64,000 nucleotides of DNA from an uncultured Bacteroidales bacterium (GTDB taxonomy: Bacteria > Bacteroidota > Bacteroidia > Bacteroidales > WCHB1-69): NCBI GenBank assembly GCA_947169105.1, contig CAMVOL010000002.1:62001-126000 (forward strand), in the 5' to 3' direction. Position 1 is the first letter of the stretch, and every line of letters begins with the position of its first letter. A program made the translations under genes and the position numbers. The notes below the pieces were generated by a model, which did not search any database, had not been told where the DNA came from, and saw only the letters and a list, made by a program, of their open reading frames with translations. Below, piece by piece: positions 40,940-52,043 of this stretch.

Positions 40940-43141
40940 TTACTTCACATTCACCGTCACCTCTTTTGACTTCTGTGACCGTTTGCCGGTACCAAGGAAC
41001 ATCTGGATGGAATAGGTCACTTTCTGTCCTTGTTGCACGTGGCAGTCGGTGTAGGTGGTTGCGCCGCGCTGGAAGCTGGCCAGAGCGTACGCCGGCTCGC
41101 CGTCCACCGATTTGTAGATGACTCCGTAATAATCGTTTTTCGATTTGTACTCGTAAGAGAACTCAAGATTGACGCAGCTCTTGCTCTTGTTCATCGAGGC
41201 TTTCAGTGTCAGAGGGATTTCAATGATGGAGGCGCCACGGAAACGTATCGTCGTCTGGCCGGTCTTGCCGGACGAGAGCTTGCCGTCATCCAGCACTTCG
41301 ATGCAATAGTTGTAGTTTTTGGCGGAGGGTTCGGGATAGTCCACAAAGACGATGAGATCGTCGGGTTTCAGTTCGTCGGGAGTGACGATGCGGACGCACT
41401 TCCACTGGGCTTCGTTGGCGAGCTTACGGTAGATGTAGTAGAAGGCCACGTCTTCGGAAACGCTCTGCATCCACTTGAAGGTGACGGACTCTCCGTCTTG
41501 GGTATAGTCTTTCAGGACGGCGATGCCTGGCGGGAAGATGTCGGGCACGGGCACGGCCAACGTATCGGAAGGCTTCGAGAAGTTGTGGCTGTTGTCTTCG
41601 GCCACCACATAGTAGTATATGTTCTTGGTGAGCGTGTTGCGGGAGATGGAATCCATAAAGACGGTATCCTCTTCGCGGCGGCCGGTCTTCTGGATGAAGT
41701 CATGGTCGAGCTGGTTGGCGAAATAGACACGGTAGCCCAAGATGTCCCTCTCGGGATTGCGGTTCCACTCCATATAGACGCGGCCGGTGGTGTCCACTAC
41801 AGCGGCCAATCCGGTGGGCGGTGACGGGGGAACGTCATCTTCTATGTTGTTGATTTGCGACAACGAGAAGGAGATGTTGCTGTTGTTATCGACGGCAAAC
41901 ACGCGGTAGTAGCCGCGGCCGCGGTCGTGGGCCTTCTTATCGACCCATTGGCGGGTCTTCGGGGGCAACAGGTCGGAAACGTTGTCCCACGGGCCTTCCG
42001 GATTGTCGGCGAAGGCGATGACGAATCCCTTCAGGTCATTGTCCTGCTGATCCATATACCAGTCGAGGGTGCAGACCTTGTTGTTTTCCGGCACGATGGC
42101 GTCCAAGATGGGTACGGTGGGCGGGATGAGGTCTTCCATTTCGAAGGGATCCGATTTGCGTTCCGGCGCGAAATCGCCGAAGGCATCGAAAGCTTTCACG
42201 CGATAGACGTATTTTACACCAAGTTTCAACGAGTCGATGTAACCGACGTTATCTTCCAATAGCATAGCGACATCCTGTCCCAGACCTTCGTAGGTGCCTT
42301 CATCGGGCGTGTAGCCGAAGATGGGGGAAGTGTTGAGGACTTCCCAGTGCCGCCCGTTGTCGCTGCTGCGCTCGAGATAGTAGCCGGAGAGTCTGTTTTT
42401 AGGCCAGTAGATGAAGGCGGTGAACGGGCCGTTCTGGTAGAATTCAATGGCCGGAATCAGTTCTTCGGTGGAGCGGACGAAAGGCACGCACAGCACATCA
42501 ATCACATTGATGGGCGTGTTGGCCATATCCTGCGGCACAAGGCACTCGATGCGGTAAGTGTAGGTTTCGCCTTTTTTCACGTCCTTATCGACATAGCGGA
42601 GACCGATGGCGTCGGCGGCATCCCTGCTCATTTCAGCGGCAAGGTAGGCCATCGCCTGACGCTGGGTCTGCTCCTGTTCGCGGCGGAAGACGTAATTCTC
42701 GAAACCATCCTCCTCTTTCGGATTGAAGTGGGAGGGTCCGTACAGGGCTTGAGCGGCGGCACCCACATAAAGGTTGGTGGAGTCGTAGCGCTGCATCATC
42801 TCGTCCAACGTCAGCGGCTTGATAGGCTTGGCATTCAGCACTTTCGTATGGACAGTATCGTCCTCCTTGATTTCGGATGCCGACTTGTCGCGGATGATGT
42901 TCCAACCGTAGTAGTTAGCAGAGATCCACACACCGGCGTTCTGGGGCGCCCAACGCAGCACTACGCTGTCGCCATAGCTGCGTGCAACCACAGTAAAGTC
43001 GTACAAGGGCTGCTCATACTCGCCGTTGGAGGCGGAAAGGGTGTCCGTCGCATCTTCCTGTGCCGACAGACGGAGGCCTGTCATCGTGCAGACCATAAGC
43101 ATTATCATCAGAATAATAGTTGTTGACTTTTTCATCTTCAA
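40940..43141 (-). CDS. 733-aa secreted fibronectin type III-like protein
   Basis: Signal peptide; repeated FN3-like units (WNRNPERDILGYRVYFANQ, FKWMQSVSEDVAFYYIYRK). Confidence 0.7.
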   Translation of the reverse strand: MKMKKSTTIILMIMLMVCTMTGLRLSAQEDATDTLSASNGEYEQPLYDFTVVARSYGDSVVLRWAPQNAGVWISANYYGWNIIRDKSASEIKEDDTVHTKVLNAKPIKPLTLDEMMQRYDSTNLYVGAAAQALYGPSHFNPKEEDGFENYVFRREQEQTQRQAMAYLAAEMSRDAADAIGLRYVDKDVKKGETYTYRIECLVPQDMANTPINVIDVLCVPFVRSTEELIPAIEFYQNGPFTAFIYWPKNRLSGYYLERSSDNGRHWEVLNTSPIFGYTPDEGTYEGLGQDVAMLLEDNVGYIDSLKLGVKYVYRVKAFDAFGDFAPERKSDPFEMEDLIPPTVPILDAIVPENNKVCTLDWYMDQQDNDLKGFVIAFADNPEGPWDNVSDLLPPKTRQWVDKKAHDRGRGYYRVFAVDNNSNISFSLSQINNIEDDVPPSPPTGLAAVVDTTGRVYMEWNRNPERDILGYRVYFANQLDHDFIQKTGRREEDTVFMDSISRNTLTKNIYYYVVAEDNSHNFSKPSDTLAVPVPDIFPPGIAVLKDYTQDGESVTFKWMQSVSEDVAFYYIYRKLANEAQWKCVRIVTPDELKPDDLIVFVDYPEPSAKNYNYCIEVLDDGKLSSGKTGQTTIRFRGASIIEIPLTLKASMNKSKSCVNLEFSYEYKSKNDYYGVIYKSVDGEPAYALASFQRGATTYTDCHVQQGQKVTYSIQMFLGTGKRSQKSKEVTVNVK

Positions 43142-43163
43142 TGTTTTTTAGCGTGATGGAACA

Positions 43164-46100
43164 TTAGCGGCCGAAATCTGCATTGCCCGAATCCTTGACT
43201 TCAAGCGTACCACTGCTCTTCAATTTGACATCCAAGGCGGAACCCTTGATATTGACGTTGTAGTAGCAGTTGTTGGGTGTGATTTTCGCATTCGGATAGA
43301 AAATCTTGGAAGTCTGATTGTTGCTCAATTTCACTGCACGGGCATTATTCATAAGACAGGTCTCGAAATTGTCGGATTGTGAGGTGAGATAGTAGATAAC
43401 CATGCTGTTTTTCAATGTGTTACCAATATCATTGTACATCGTGTTGGTGTACCAGAAACCGAGCACATTCGATTTTGTCGTATAGATTTTATGTTTTCCT
43501 TTGTCTGCCTGATTGCTGCGGACGTAATAGTATCTGGTAGAATTTTTCCAGTAGTAAAAATCTCTATCAAAGCCGTTTACAGAGATGTCAAGGCATTGTC
43601 CGGCGGCACTCCACCAATATTTGGTCAAGAGCCGGTCTTTGAGCTGCAAGTCAGAGTAATAGGCGAAGTCCTCATCTCTGCTGTAGAAATGGAGGTAATC
43701 GCCTTGCGGAGTGTAATAGGAACTTCTTCCCGCTAACCAAACATTGTCAAGGACTGTCATATAGTGGGTGACGATGTAGATTTCGGGGATGTCGAACGGG
43801 AAGTTGGGATGGGAGAATTTGGCGTTCTTGTACTTGGAGGAGTAGTAATCCTTAAAGTAGTCCACCTTGTGGCTCCATCCGCGCTGGTCGAACCTCTTTG
43901 CGTGCTGTTGGTTGAACTGCATAAAGTCGTGGAACATCTTGATGTCGTTCACGATGGCCGGGGTGGCATAGTCATAGATGGTGATACTATAGGTGCCGTT
44001 ACCCTGTCCGATAGAGAACTTACCGCTGTAACTCTGCCCGAAGTATTTTTCATCCATCGGTTCTAGTTCCTGATTGCTGGTGAAGTCAATGAGGCAGGGC
44101 ACATCCACGGTGGTGGGGTGATAGCCGTTGGCCGCACACTGTGTGAAGGAAGTTCCACCCTTGATACGGCGATCGATGTGTGGGAACGAGCAGCTGTAAT
44201 TGGCGATAAAGCCCTTGGCGAGGATGTTCTTCAGTTCGTTCTTCAGCGTGTTGTTAGAAACTGTGACTTTCGGTGAAGTGCTGAAATCCACATCTCCCTT
44301 GTCATCGGTGTAACGGTATTCTTTCAACGGAGTTTGCTTAAAGTCGCGCTCCATATCGAGGAAATGCTGGAAATACGTCTTGTGCATATAAGCCAGATTT
44401 TTATCACCGCCGTTGAGGGCAAGATAGGCACGTGGGGGCAGGGTCATGGTCGTCTTATAGCGGGCCTTGTCTTGCGGATCGTAAGGCAGGAAGGGCCAGT
44501 ATTGTTTCGATGATTTGAATTTCAAAGTGATACAGCTTCCGCCTAATATAACGGAACAGTTACGGAGGTCGTTAGCGAGGTCGCTGTTGGAGATATTCCT
44601 GGCGATGTAATCCCCGTAGGTGTCATAATTGCCGTCAGCGAACCAAGTCCATTCATACACGCAGTCACCGATGGAGGCGGCAATCTTGTAGTTCTCCTTG
44701 GCTTTGATACGATAGTAAACCATAGAGTCCACACCATAGCCTTTCTTGTTCTGGTAGATCTCATCCAACTGCTGGTTCTTGAGATTGATCTTTTTCTTTC
44801 CGCCACTTGCATTGCTGTTGTGTGCGCTTTGGGCCTGCTGGTAGGTGGAGGAGGCGATACGGCTCTGGAATTCCTTTTTCTTTTCGGTCAACGCAGCGGC
44901 TGCTGCTTTCTGTGCGCTCTGATATGCGTTAGAATTCACGATAAGGAATTGCAGCTTGTGCGGACCCACACCGGATTTGCCCCATTCACTTTTTGGCAAA
45001 ATCACCTTCACGTAGGGCACGGTGGCATTCGGGAAATACGAGTAGGAACATTCGGCGGGCGTACCCATTTCACCACCCTGTGTCAGAAGGAAGATCTTGA
45101 GTTGCTTGCCGTTGTTGCTCAATGTGGTTTTGTCAAAAATATCATCCCTGCGTGTATAGAGGTAAAGCATGGCATAAGGAGTCGTGACATCTGTACGGCC
45201 ATTTCCATACTTGACAGAAGACGTCGAATGGGCATATTCTTTCAACGGAAATACTTTGTCGCCATTGTAGGGCCACGAATAGACCACTTGATCTTCCAGT
45301 TTGTTCCCCAAATCTTTGGTCTTGAAGTAGAAGGTGCTGTCTTTCTGGTACTTCTTCACGATTTTTTTCTTGCTATTGTCATTATAGAAAGTGGGATCGA
45401 ACCAGCCATATCCGCTGTTCGAACTCTTCATTGTTCCTTTGTTAGTACCCGTGACGTAGTAGGGATAGTCCTTATTTTGGCCGTTGCTGATATAGGAGAG
45501 CTCTTTATCAGGCACCTTTGTTCTCCATTCGAAACCGCGGGCTTGTAGCACCAATTTGCTGTAGCGATCCGGCACCAAGCCGCCGTCCTTGGTTTCAAAG
45601 AAAAGGACATTGGCATCATCGCGGCTGGCCGTGAAAGTCAGGACTTGATTGCCCGATGTGTTGTAGTAGCTTCCGCTTGCACTTTGTCTGGTCTGGTATT
45701 TGACGTTTTTCTCTATCAGAGTAAAGTAGAACTTGCGGGCATTTTTACCTTCTTCATCGGCCAGATAGACCTCCTTGTCCCAAGGCATGTTGGAAACAAT
45801 GGAACCCACCTGCAGCGGTGACTGCAGATTGCTGTTGGTCTTTGCTGCTGCTTCGGTTTCAAAGCCTGGCGTCACACTCTGGAACAGCTTCACGTTGGCT
45901 AACGGGTCGCCGGCTCCCGGCACGCACACGTCACCCACCTTGAAATCAACGCTGGTGCTGAACTTGAGCAGACCGTTCAACAAGTCAATTTTGAAACGCA
46001 GCATACCGTAGGCATACGACGGGTTCGGACCGCCGCCTTGCAGCAGCGCACCGATACCGGCTTTGAAGAGGGAGAACTCACCCTTCCAGAAACCGAGGTT

Positions 46101-49100
46101 GATCTTCAAACCCACATCGCCCTGTAAGGCGGCATACACACGGCCGAGGGCGTAGAAGTTGTTCTTACCGATTTGGGAATGGCCGGGACAGCCGACACCG
46201 CTCACATCCAACAAGGCCACGTCGAAACCGAGGTCGGCAGTCACATGCACATAAAGGAAGAAGTCCAAAGCGAGATAGGCATGGAAGGTGGAACCCATAC
46301 AGAAACCGCCACCATTGTCAATAGCCAACCAGTCGGTATTCTTCAGCTTACGGGCGTTCTTCACACCTTCGGAATCGGTATCCAACTTCTTATCGTCATC
46401 TTCCAGACCAAAGAATTTCTTCAAGTCCTTGCTGAGCGGGGGCATCTGGTATGCGAAGGCATTACCTGTCTGCATATAGAAGGTGAATTCAGCTTCGGCA
46501 GTACAGACAATCAGGTTTAATTTGCTCTTCAACTGCACACGCTCTTCATATTTCGGTTTTCCGATGGCAAAATACCAGTCGGTGGAACCGGCCTTGTGGT
46601 TGCCGTCTTTTTTCTTGTAATGCTTCAATTCGAAATCAATCGGGACACTGGCCGTGAGGCTGAAGGAGGGCTTTCCGCTGGAACCGCTGGTGGAAGCGTC
46701 GGCTGCATTCTCGCGTTGGCCGGCATCGTGGCTGCCGATACCGGATGTCCCTGTCAGCTTATTCAATTCCTTGGTTACATTTGAACTGGTAACCATAGAA
46801 AGTCCACCGTGGATACCGCTCAATGAACTGCCCAATAAGGTGGAACTTGCTCCTTCCAGGAGTTTTGAGAGGTTGATGTCGGCTTTCACTGCAATGGAGA
46901 GACGGAAGTAGTCGTAAACGCTGGTCCGCTCAAATCCCATAATGGCTTTGGCGCGGATTAATGGGGAATTATTGTTGCTGCCGTCACCCGGGGTTTTGCT
47001 CTTGTCCATCTTGCTCATTACGTAGGCATTGGCGTCGATGAAAATGCCGGAGAAGTGCTTGTTGGAGATACGGAGCGAAATGAGACCGTCGGCGTTCATC
47101 GTGTTTTCCGCACCCGTCAGCACAAGGCTGATACCGGCATTGGCCACCCAGCTGTCTCGTTCAGGAGTGAACTCCATGCCGGAGGCTGCCGTCGCTTCGG
47201 CATTGGTGTTCTTTTCGGCGGTCTTCAGCAGGTTCACCGCGCTGTAGCTGGGATCTGTCAGGCTCTTCGAGGCCTTCATGTTGTAGGCGAAACCGCCGGA
47301 GAAGCCGTTGATGCTGACCACGCCGAGCGCGATGCCGCCCGGGAATTTGCAGGCGCCATCGAAATACCACCAAGTGAAGGTGCCTTTGCTATCCTTCTTC
47401 GTACCGAAACCGGCGCTCATACTCAAGGTCACTTTGCTCATGATTGTGACGGTCAGCGAGCCGCCGAAGCCGTCGCCCATCGCGCCGCCCGATACGGACA
47501 GGCCGCTGAGTGAGTTGACTCCGCTACTGCTACCGCTGCCGGAACCACTGCCGCCACCGGAACCGCCACTTCTGCCGCTATTTCCGCCGCCGTTGTTGTT
47601 GGAGTTTCCACCACCACCACCACCACCGGAATTGCCGGAGCTGCCAGAGCCGCTGCCGCTGGAACCGGAACCGGTACTGCTGAAGAAGTCCAACAAACCG
47701 TCCAATTTGAACACCTGGAAGTCAAGCTGGTCGAACTTGATGGACTTGAGTTTGGCATCCACCTTCTTCACATGGAAGTGGTTCATCGGGTCAATGATGC
47801 CCCAGAACGCGAAACCGGTGGTGACACCAAGGTCAACGGCCTCGCAGTCGAACTTCATCTGTCCGGTCACATCGATACCGAGTTTCAAGTCGGACTTCTC
47901 GAAAGTGATGATCGGGGCAAGTTTGGTAATGCTGAAAGTGAAGCCGGCAAAAGAGACGGAGGCGAGAGGCTCGCCATTTTCATCGACTTGCTCGCCGTTG
48001 CCGTCGGAGGGCGCGCCACCGAGGCTCTTCTGCGGTGAGGCGAACGACCAGTTGCCGATATCGAACTCGAACTTGTCAAGGACAGCCGTGCCGTCACCGG
48101 CCTTGCCGCTGTTCCAGTTTCGCATGCCCATGTGTTCAAACTTGGCCAAGGCGCAGTTGATGGGGATGCCGATTTTGTTGAAGGCCACATTGATTTTGCC
48201 GTTCAACGTCAGGTCAATGCGGGTATTGGATTCTTTGTATATCTTCTTGATTCTGAAATAGGAGGACTTGGGGTCGAAGTCCACACTGGCGAGCCACATA
48301 TCGAGTTTGAGGGTGTCTTCCACCGCCTTGATGCTGAACTCGAGGCTGTCGGAGCCGATGGAGCAGTCGTAGGCGAAGCCGCCGCTGAACAGCGGGATGC
48401 CGAAGCCGCCCTTGATGACACCGGCCTTGTATTGGTTCTTCACAAATTTCACGCTGATGGTATCAAGGGAGAAGGCCCAGCCACCGCCCGACTTCGTGTC
48501 GGCGCGGATGATATCGCGGGCGAACAGCTCTGCCGTGAAACCGTTTTTATCGATAATCAACCCCTTGGCACCGAAGTTGATACGGCTGCCCGGATAGCAG
48601 TAATGTGCGGAGTCTGTGACAGTCCCGTTGATACCGTGGGTATAGGTGACCACGGAATCCTTGGGACCCTCTTGGTCGGAGAAGGTGTTGCTGATTTCGT
48701 CGGAAAGGAAGACGGTGAGTTCGTCCCAATAGAAGCCCTGCCACTCCTTCGTGGCCTTGGCGATCTTTTTCTGACGCTCCTTCTTCTGTTCGTCCGTTTC
48801 GTTTTGTTTGGGCTTGGCATCATTCCCGAGGAGGTATTCTCCGTCAATGGCCACCTCCTTCGGCGATTCTGTGGAGGAGTGGTCGTAGAAGATGCCTCGG
48901 CCGGTCGGCACGAAAGTGAAGCGGTCGCAACCGGCGATGGCAAACGGATCCATCGTGATTTTGGCTACCCAGTCGTCCCAATCCTTGATCTTGGCCAGAA
49001 GGCTTGCCTGCACCACCTTGCCCTTGCGCGGGGTGCCGTCCTTCTCGATACCCATCACATCATTGGGATTCATGTCGAACTGGAGTTCCGCCATCATGAA

Positions 49101-52031
49101 GGAGAGTTTGCCCGTATCCACCACAATGACCGTACCGTCCTTCGGGTCGGCGAAGTTGGAGGACTTCTTGAAACGCATCTTGTAGCCGTCATTCAGCTCA
49201 ATCTCATAGTCACGGCCCATAAAGAGCTCGATGTGCTTGCTGGAGTTGCCGAGGAACCCCTGCTGGTCCATACAGATGTTGTTGGCGAGGAAGGGGATGT
49301 AGGCGTTGTCGCTCTGTGCGGCGAAAATCGCCCATAGATTCATCAGCGCCGTCACGGGAGAGAAGTACATGTTGTTGATGGCGAAGATCACATTCTTGGA
49401 GCCGGTGATCTCTTCATCGGTAATACTGAGCGGGAAGGTCATCACCGGCGTGGCCATATTCTCACCCATAAGAGGACCTAACAAACCGCCATACTTCTTG
49501 GCATATTTCTCCCCGTACTCTTGGAATTTGTCATAATATCCTTTAATGGTTTCATTCTCACCGAGTTTTGAAACCACTGCGTTGATGTCGTCATTGGTCC
49601 ACTGGTCCATATCCAAGTCGTTGGTCAAGGCGTCCAGATAGGTGGAGGAGTCGGTGACGGTGCTCACAGCCGTACCCTTGATGACTTGGAAGTCCTTGTT
49701 GATCTGGATGGAGTCGATCTTCACCTTCAACCGCACATCAATGCCGAGCGGATGCCAGATGACATAGCCGTCGCCGTTATAGACCTTCTTGGTAGAATCG
49801 AAGACCGCCGTCTGCACGACCAACGGGAATTCGCCGATCTTCAGCTGTACCTTGTTGGTTATCAAGCTGTCGGGAGCCGGTGTGATGAACTCCTTGCTCA
49901 GTTTGTCAAGCGCTTTCGGGAAGCACTTGATCTTGTCGTTGAGGTCGGCCACAAATTCCGGCGGGTCCTTCAGCTTGAAGGTGGCATAGTGCGACCTTCC
50001 ATTATTAATAATATTGTAATGCTGTGAGGTGTCCTCCATCTGTTTGATTTTCATTTCGAGGACCGCCACATACTGCTCTTTCGTCTTCAAAGTGTCGAAG
50101 AGGACGGAGTCGATGTATTCGGTGGCCACGATGCTGTCTTTTATGTAGAAGAAGGACTTGACCTCATTCGGTTTCTTGCCTTTGGGCAGCTTGCCCACCT
50201 TGAGTTTGTAATAGACGGAGTCGCCGTAGTCCACGCCGGTGGCCTTGTTCCAACGGAAGGAGAAGCTCTCTCGTTTTACCACCTCAGGGAATTCAGCCTC
50301 CACCCACGTGGTGTCGTCCAACGCCTTGTGGGTGAGGTCCACGGGATAGGTGAACTGCGGCGGATTGACTTTGTCGAGGGCGCCGCTGTCAATACCCCAC
50401 GCGAAGACGACATTGGAGCTGTAGTTGTCTGTGCCGTACATCACTTGGTCGGCGATGCTGTCGCGGGGGCTGGGCATGTTATGGATGTACTCCGTGATGG
50501 TGTAAGTGGTTCTTTGGTTGTAGGAGTAGAAGGTTTCGGCATCAAGATGCAGCACGTACTTGTACCCTTTCTGGAGCGTGTCTTTCCACAGTTGGGGAAA
50601 GTCCATCACCTGCACGGGATCAACGTTGAAGCTCGCATCGGGACGGTTGCACTCAATGTCCTTTTTGCAGATGGGCTGCACGTTCAGGGAGTTGGCGATT
50701 TCGCCACCCACATATTCGTAGAGGGAGACGGCGTATTTGACACGTAAGACGGAGTCGCCGCGCACTGGCATCCACTTGATTCTCAGGGTATCAGACGGCG
50801 TCACTTGATAGTAGGGCTCATTACCCCCGACGTAAGTGCTGTAGTGGTCGTCGGACGGGGCCGCCGAGGCTTCCGACGGCACCCTTGTGATGAGGGTGTT
50901 ATAGGTGCTGTTATCCTTGCCCGGGGTGACGAGGTAGGGGTCGCGGATGTCCCTCTTTACTTGGTCGCGGTTGTCGGAAGTGGAGGAAGTGATGCTACCC
51001 TGCTGGTCTTGGATGACCTCAGACTCACCCCACACAAAGGCAATCACCTGGCTTCGGCCTTCGTTGCCTAATGCGACATCCGTCAGCAGACTGTTCCGTA
51101 AGACGGCTATCACCTGTGCCGCATACACATGCCCCCGTTCCAGCCGGAAGTGCCGGTTGGCCGTCGTGTCGTGCAGGTATGAGGTACGGTTCCGGTTCTC
51201 AATGGTGGCGATAGTGGCATTATTGTTGATGGCTTCATGAATGTTCTGGTTTTTGTAAACCTCAACAATCTTGAGGGTGTAATTGAAATCGCTGACAGTC
51301 AAGCAGTTGGAAATGACACCTGTCCATGTGAAAGTCACATTGCGGGATAATGGCAGCACGGTATATTGACTGCTGTTGCGGTTGTCGGAGGAGGGGGGAA
51401 CAACACCTCCGAGGAGGTTGTTGGCGGGGTTGCTGTTGTTGAGGTTGTTCGCACTGTATCCGTTGACCGGCGAGGTGAATTCCGGTGCCGATCCCGAATA
51501 GCAGACGGTGAACGTGTAGCATACTTCCTCACCTGCTGAAATGGGATTGAGGTCGTTGTGCCCGGTCCAGATGTACGGCTTGATGCAGAACCGGTACTGT
51601 CCTTCAGGCAGTGTGAACATGGTGCTGGTCAGCTCGTTGCGATCTACGTTTGTCACGTATGCAGCGGAGTTGAGGTTGCCGATAATCTGGTCGAAATGGT
51701 TTCGGTGCAGCACCAGCGGGGTCGATCCGATGGTGAGCGGCGTGTTCGGCTGGAACTCAGGCTTCGTATAGACGAAGAAACTCTCGTTGGTAGCCGAAAA
51801 ATCACAGGAAAGGGAGATGGTGAAGTAGATCTGCTTCTCCTCCTGCGGGTTGGTGTTGATCATCTGGATGTTGAAAAAGCGTCCGGGGTCGTCAAGGTAG
51901 CTGAAGCCCGTGGCGGGGAACATCCGCACTTTCGGCGTGATAGTGGTCACAATGTCGTTCTGTGCGGAAACGCTGAACAGTTGGAACAGTGTAGCCAGAA
52001 AAACGAGGGAGAGGGTAAGTGCTCTTTTCAT
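43164..52031 (-). CDS. 2955-aa giant secreted protein with TANFOR-like N-terminus and Gly/Ser-rich linker
   Basis: Signal peptide; N-terminal ..LPEGQYRFCIKPYIWTG; continuous ORF; poly-G/S/N linker at about 47515-47690. Confidence 0.75.
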   Translation of the reverse strand: MKRALTLSLVFLATLFQLFSVSAQNDIVTTITPKVRMFPATGFSYLDDPGRFFNIQMINTNPQEEKQIYFTISLSCDFSATNESFFVYTKPEFQPNTPLTIGSTPLVLHRNHFDQIIGNLNSAAYVTNVDRNELTSTMFTLPEGQYRFCIKPYIWTGHNDLNPISAGEEVCYTFTVCYSGSAPEFTSPVNGYSANNLNNSNPANNLLGGVVPPSSDNRNSSQYTVLPLSRNVTFTWTGVISNCLTVSDFNYTLKIVEVYKNQNIHEAINNNATIATIENRNRTSYLHDTTANRHFRLERGHVYAAQVIAVLRNSLLTDVALGNEGRSQVIAFVWGESEVIQDQQGSITSSTSDNRDQVKRDIRDPYLVTPGKDNSTYNTLITRVPSEASAAPSDDHYSTYVGGNEPYYQVTPSDTLRIKWMPVRGDSVLRVKYAVSLYEYVGGEIANSLNVQPICKKDIECNRPDASFNVDPVQVMDFPQLWKDTLQKGYKYVLHLDAETFYSYNQRTTYTITEYIHNMPSPRDSIADQVMYGTDNYSSNVVFAWGIDSGALDKVNPPQFTYPVDLTHKALDDTTWVEAEFPEVVKRESFSFRWNKATGVDYGDSVYYKLKVGKLPKGKKPNEVKSFFYIKDSIVATEYIDSVLFDTLKTKEQYVAVLEMKIKQMEDTSQHYNIINNGRSHYATFKLKDPPEFVADLNDKIKCFPKALDKLSKEFITPAPDSLITNKVQLKIGEFPLVVQTAVFDSTKKVYNGDGYVIWHPLGIDVRLKVKIDSIQINKDFQVIKGTAVSTVTDSSTYLDALTNDLDMDQWTNDDINAVVSKLGENETIKGYYDKFQEYGEKYAKKYGGLLGPLMGENMATPVMTFPLSITDEEITGSKNVIFAINNMYFSPVTALMNLWAIFAAQSDNAYIPFLANNICMDQQGFLGNSSKHIELFMGRDYEIELNDGYKMRFKKSSNFADPKDGTVIVVDTGKLSFMMAELQFDMNPNDVMGIEKDGTPRKGKVVQASLLAKIKDWDDWVAKITMDPFAIAGCDRFTFVPTGRGIFYDHSSTESPKEVAIDGEYLLGNDAKPKQNETDEQKKERQKKIAKATKEWQGFYWDELTVFLSDEISNTFSDQEGPKDSVVTYTHGINGTVTDSAHYCYPGSRINFGAKGLIIDKNGFTAELFARDIIRADTKSGGGWAFSLDTISVKFVKNQYKAGVIKGGFGIPLFSGGFAYDCSIGSDSLEFSIKAVEDTLKLDMWLASVDFDPKSSYFRIKKIYKESNTRIDLTLNGKINVAFNKIGIPINCALAKFEHMGMRNWNSGKAGDGTAVLDKFEFDIGNWSFASPQKSLGGAPSDGNGEQVDENGEPLASVSFAGFTFSITKLAPIITFEKSDLKLGIDVTGQMKFDCEAVDLGVTTGFAFWGIIDPMNHFHVKKVDAKLKSIKFDQLDFQVFKLDGLLDFFSSTGSGSSGSGSGSSGNSGGGGGGGNSNNNGGGNSGRSGGSGGGSGSGSGSSSGVNSLSGLSVSGGAMGDGFGGSLTVTIMSKVTLSMSAGFGTKKDSKGTFTWWYFDGACKFPGGIALGVVSINGFSGGFAYNMKASKSLTDPSYSAVNLLKTAEKNTNAEATAASGMEFTPERDSWVANAGISLVLTGAENTMNADGLISLRISNKHFSGIFIDANAYVMSKMDKSKTPGDGSNNNSPLIRAKAIMGFERTSVYDYFRLSIAVKADINLSKLLEGASSTLLGSSLSGIHGGLSMVTSSNVTKELNKLTGTSGIGSHDAGQRENAADASTSGSSGKPSFSLTASVPIDFELKHYKKKDGNHKAGSTDWYFAIGKPKYEERVQLKSKLNLIVCTAEAEFTFYMQTGNAFAYQMPPLSKDLKKFFGLEDDDKKLDTDSEGVKNARKLKNTDWLAIDNGGGFCMGSTFHAYLALDFFLYVHVTADLGFDVALLDVSGVGCPGHSQIGKNNFYALGRVYAALQGDVGLKINLGFWKGEFSLFKAGIGALLQGGGPNPSYAYGMLRFKIDLLNGLLKFSTSVDFKVGDVCVPGAGDPLANVKLFQSVTPGFETEAAAKTNSNLQSPLQVGSIVSNMPWDKEVYLADEEGKNARKFYFTLIEKNVKYQTRQSASGSYYNTSGNQVLTFTASRDDANVLFFETKDGGLVPDRYSKLVLQARGFEWRTKVPDKELSYISNGQNKDYPYYVTGTNKGTMKSSNSGYGWFDPTFYNDNSKKKIVKKYQKDSTFYFKTKDLGNKLEDQVVYSWPYNGDKVFPLKEYAHSTSSVKYGNGRTDVTTPYAMLYLYTRRDDIFDKTTLSNNGKQLKIFLLTQGGEMGTPAECSYSYFPNATVPYVKVILPKSEWGKSGVGPHKLQFLIVNSNAYQSAQKAAAAALTEKKKEFQSRIASSTYQQAQSAHNSNASGGKKKINLKNQQLDEIYQNKKGYGVDSMVYYRIKAKENYKIAASIGDCVYEWTWFADGNYDTYGDYIARNISNSDLANDLRNCSVILGGSCITLKFKSSKQYWPFLPYDPQDKARYKTTMTLPPRAYLALNGGDKNLAYMHKTYFQHFLDMERDFKQTPLKEYRYTDDKGDVDFSTSPKVTVSNNTLKNELKNILAKGFIANYSCSFPHIDRRIKGGTSFTQCAANGYHPTTVDVPCLIDFTSNQELEPMDEKYFGQSYSGKFSIGQGNGTYSITIYDYATPAIVNDIKMFHDFMQFNQQHAKRFDQRGWSHKVDYFKDYYSSKYKNAKFSHPNFPFDIPEIYIVTHYMTVLDNVWLAGRSSYYTPQGDYLHFYSRDEDFAYYSDLQLKDRLLTKYWWSAAGQCLDISVNGFDRDFYYWKNSTRYYYVRSNQADKGKHKIYTTKSNVLGFWYTNTMYNDIGNTLKNSMVIYYLTSQSDNFETCLMNNARAVKLSNNQTSKIFYPNAKITPNNCYYNVNIKGSALDVKLKSSGTLEVKDSGNADFGR
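47515..47690 (-). repeat. Low-complexity Gly/Ser/Asn-rich coding tract
   Basis: SSTGSGSSGSGSGSSGNSGGGGGGGNSNNNGGGNSGRSGGSGGGSGSGSGSSSG. Confidence 0.9.
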
Positions 52032-52043
52032 ATCGTTGGTGTT

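Noticed and set aside
48132-49337. 401-aa and neighbouring plus-strand ORFs in the 2955-aa gene
   Set aside because: Shadow frames within a continuous signal-peptide-bearing gene
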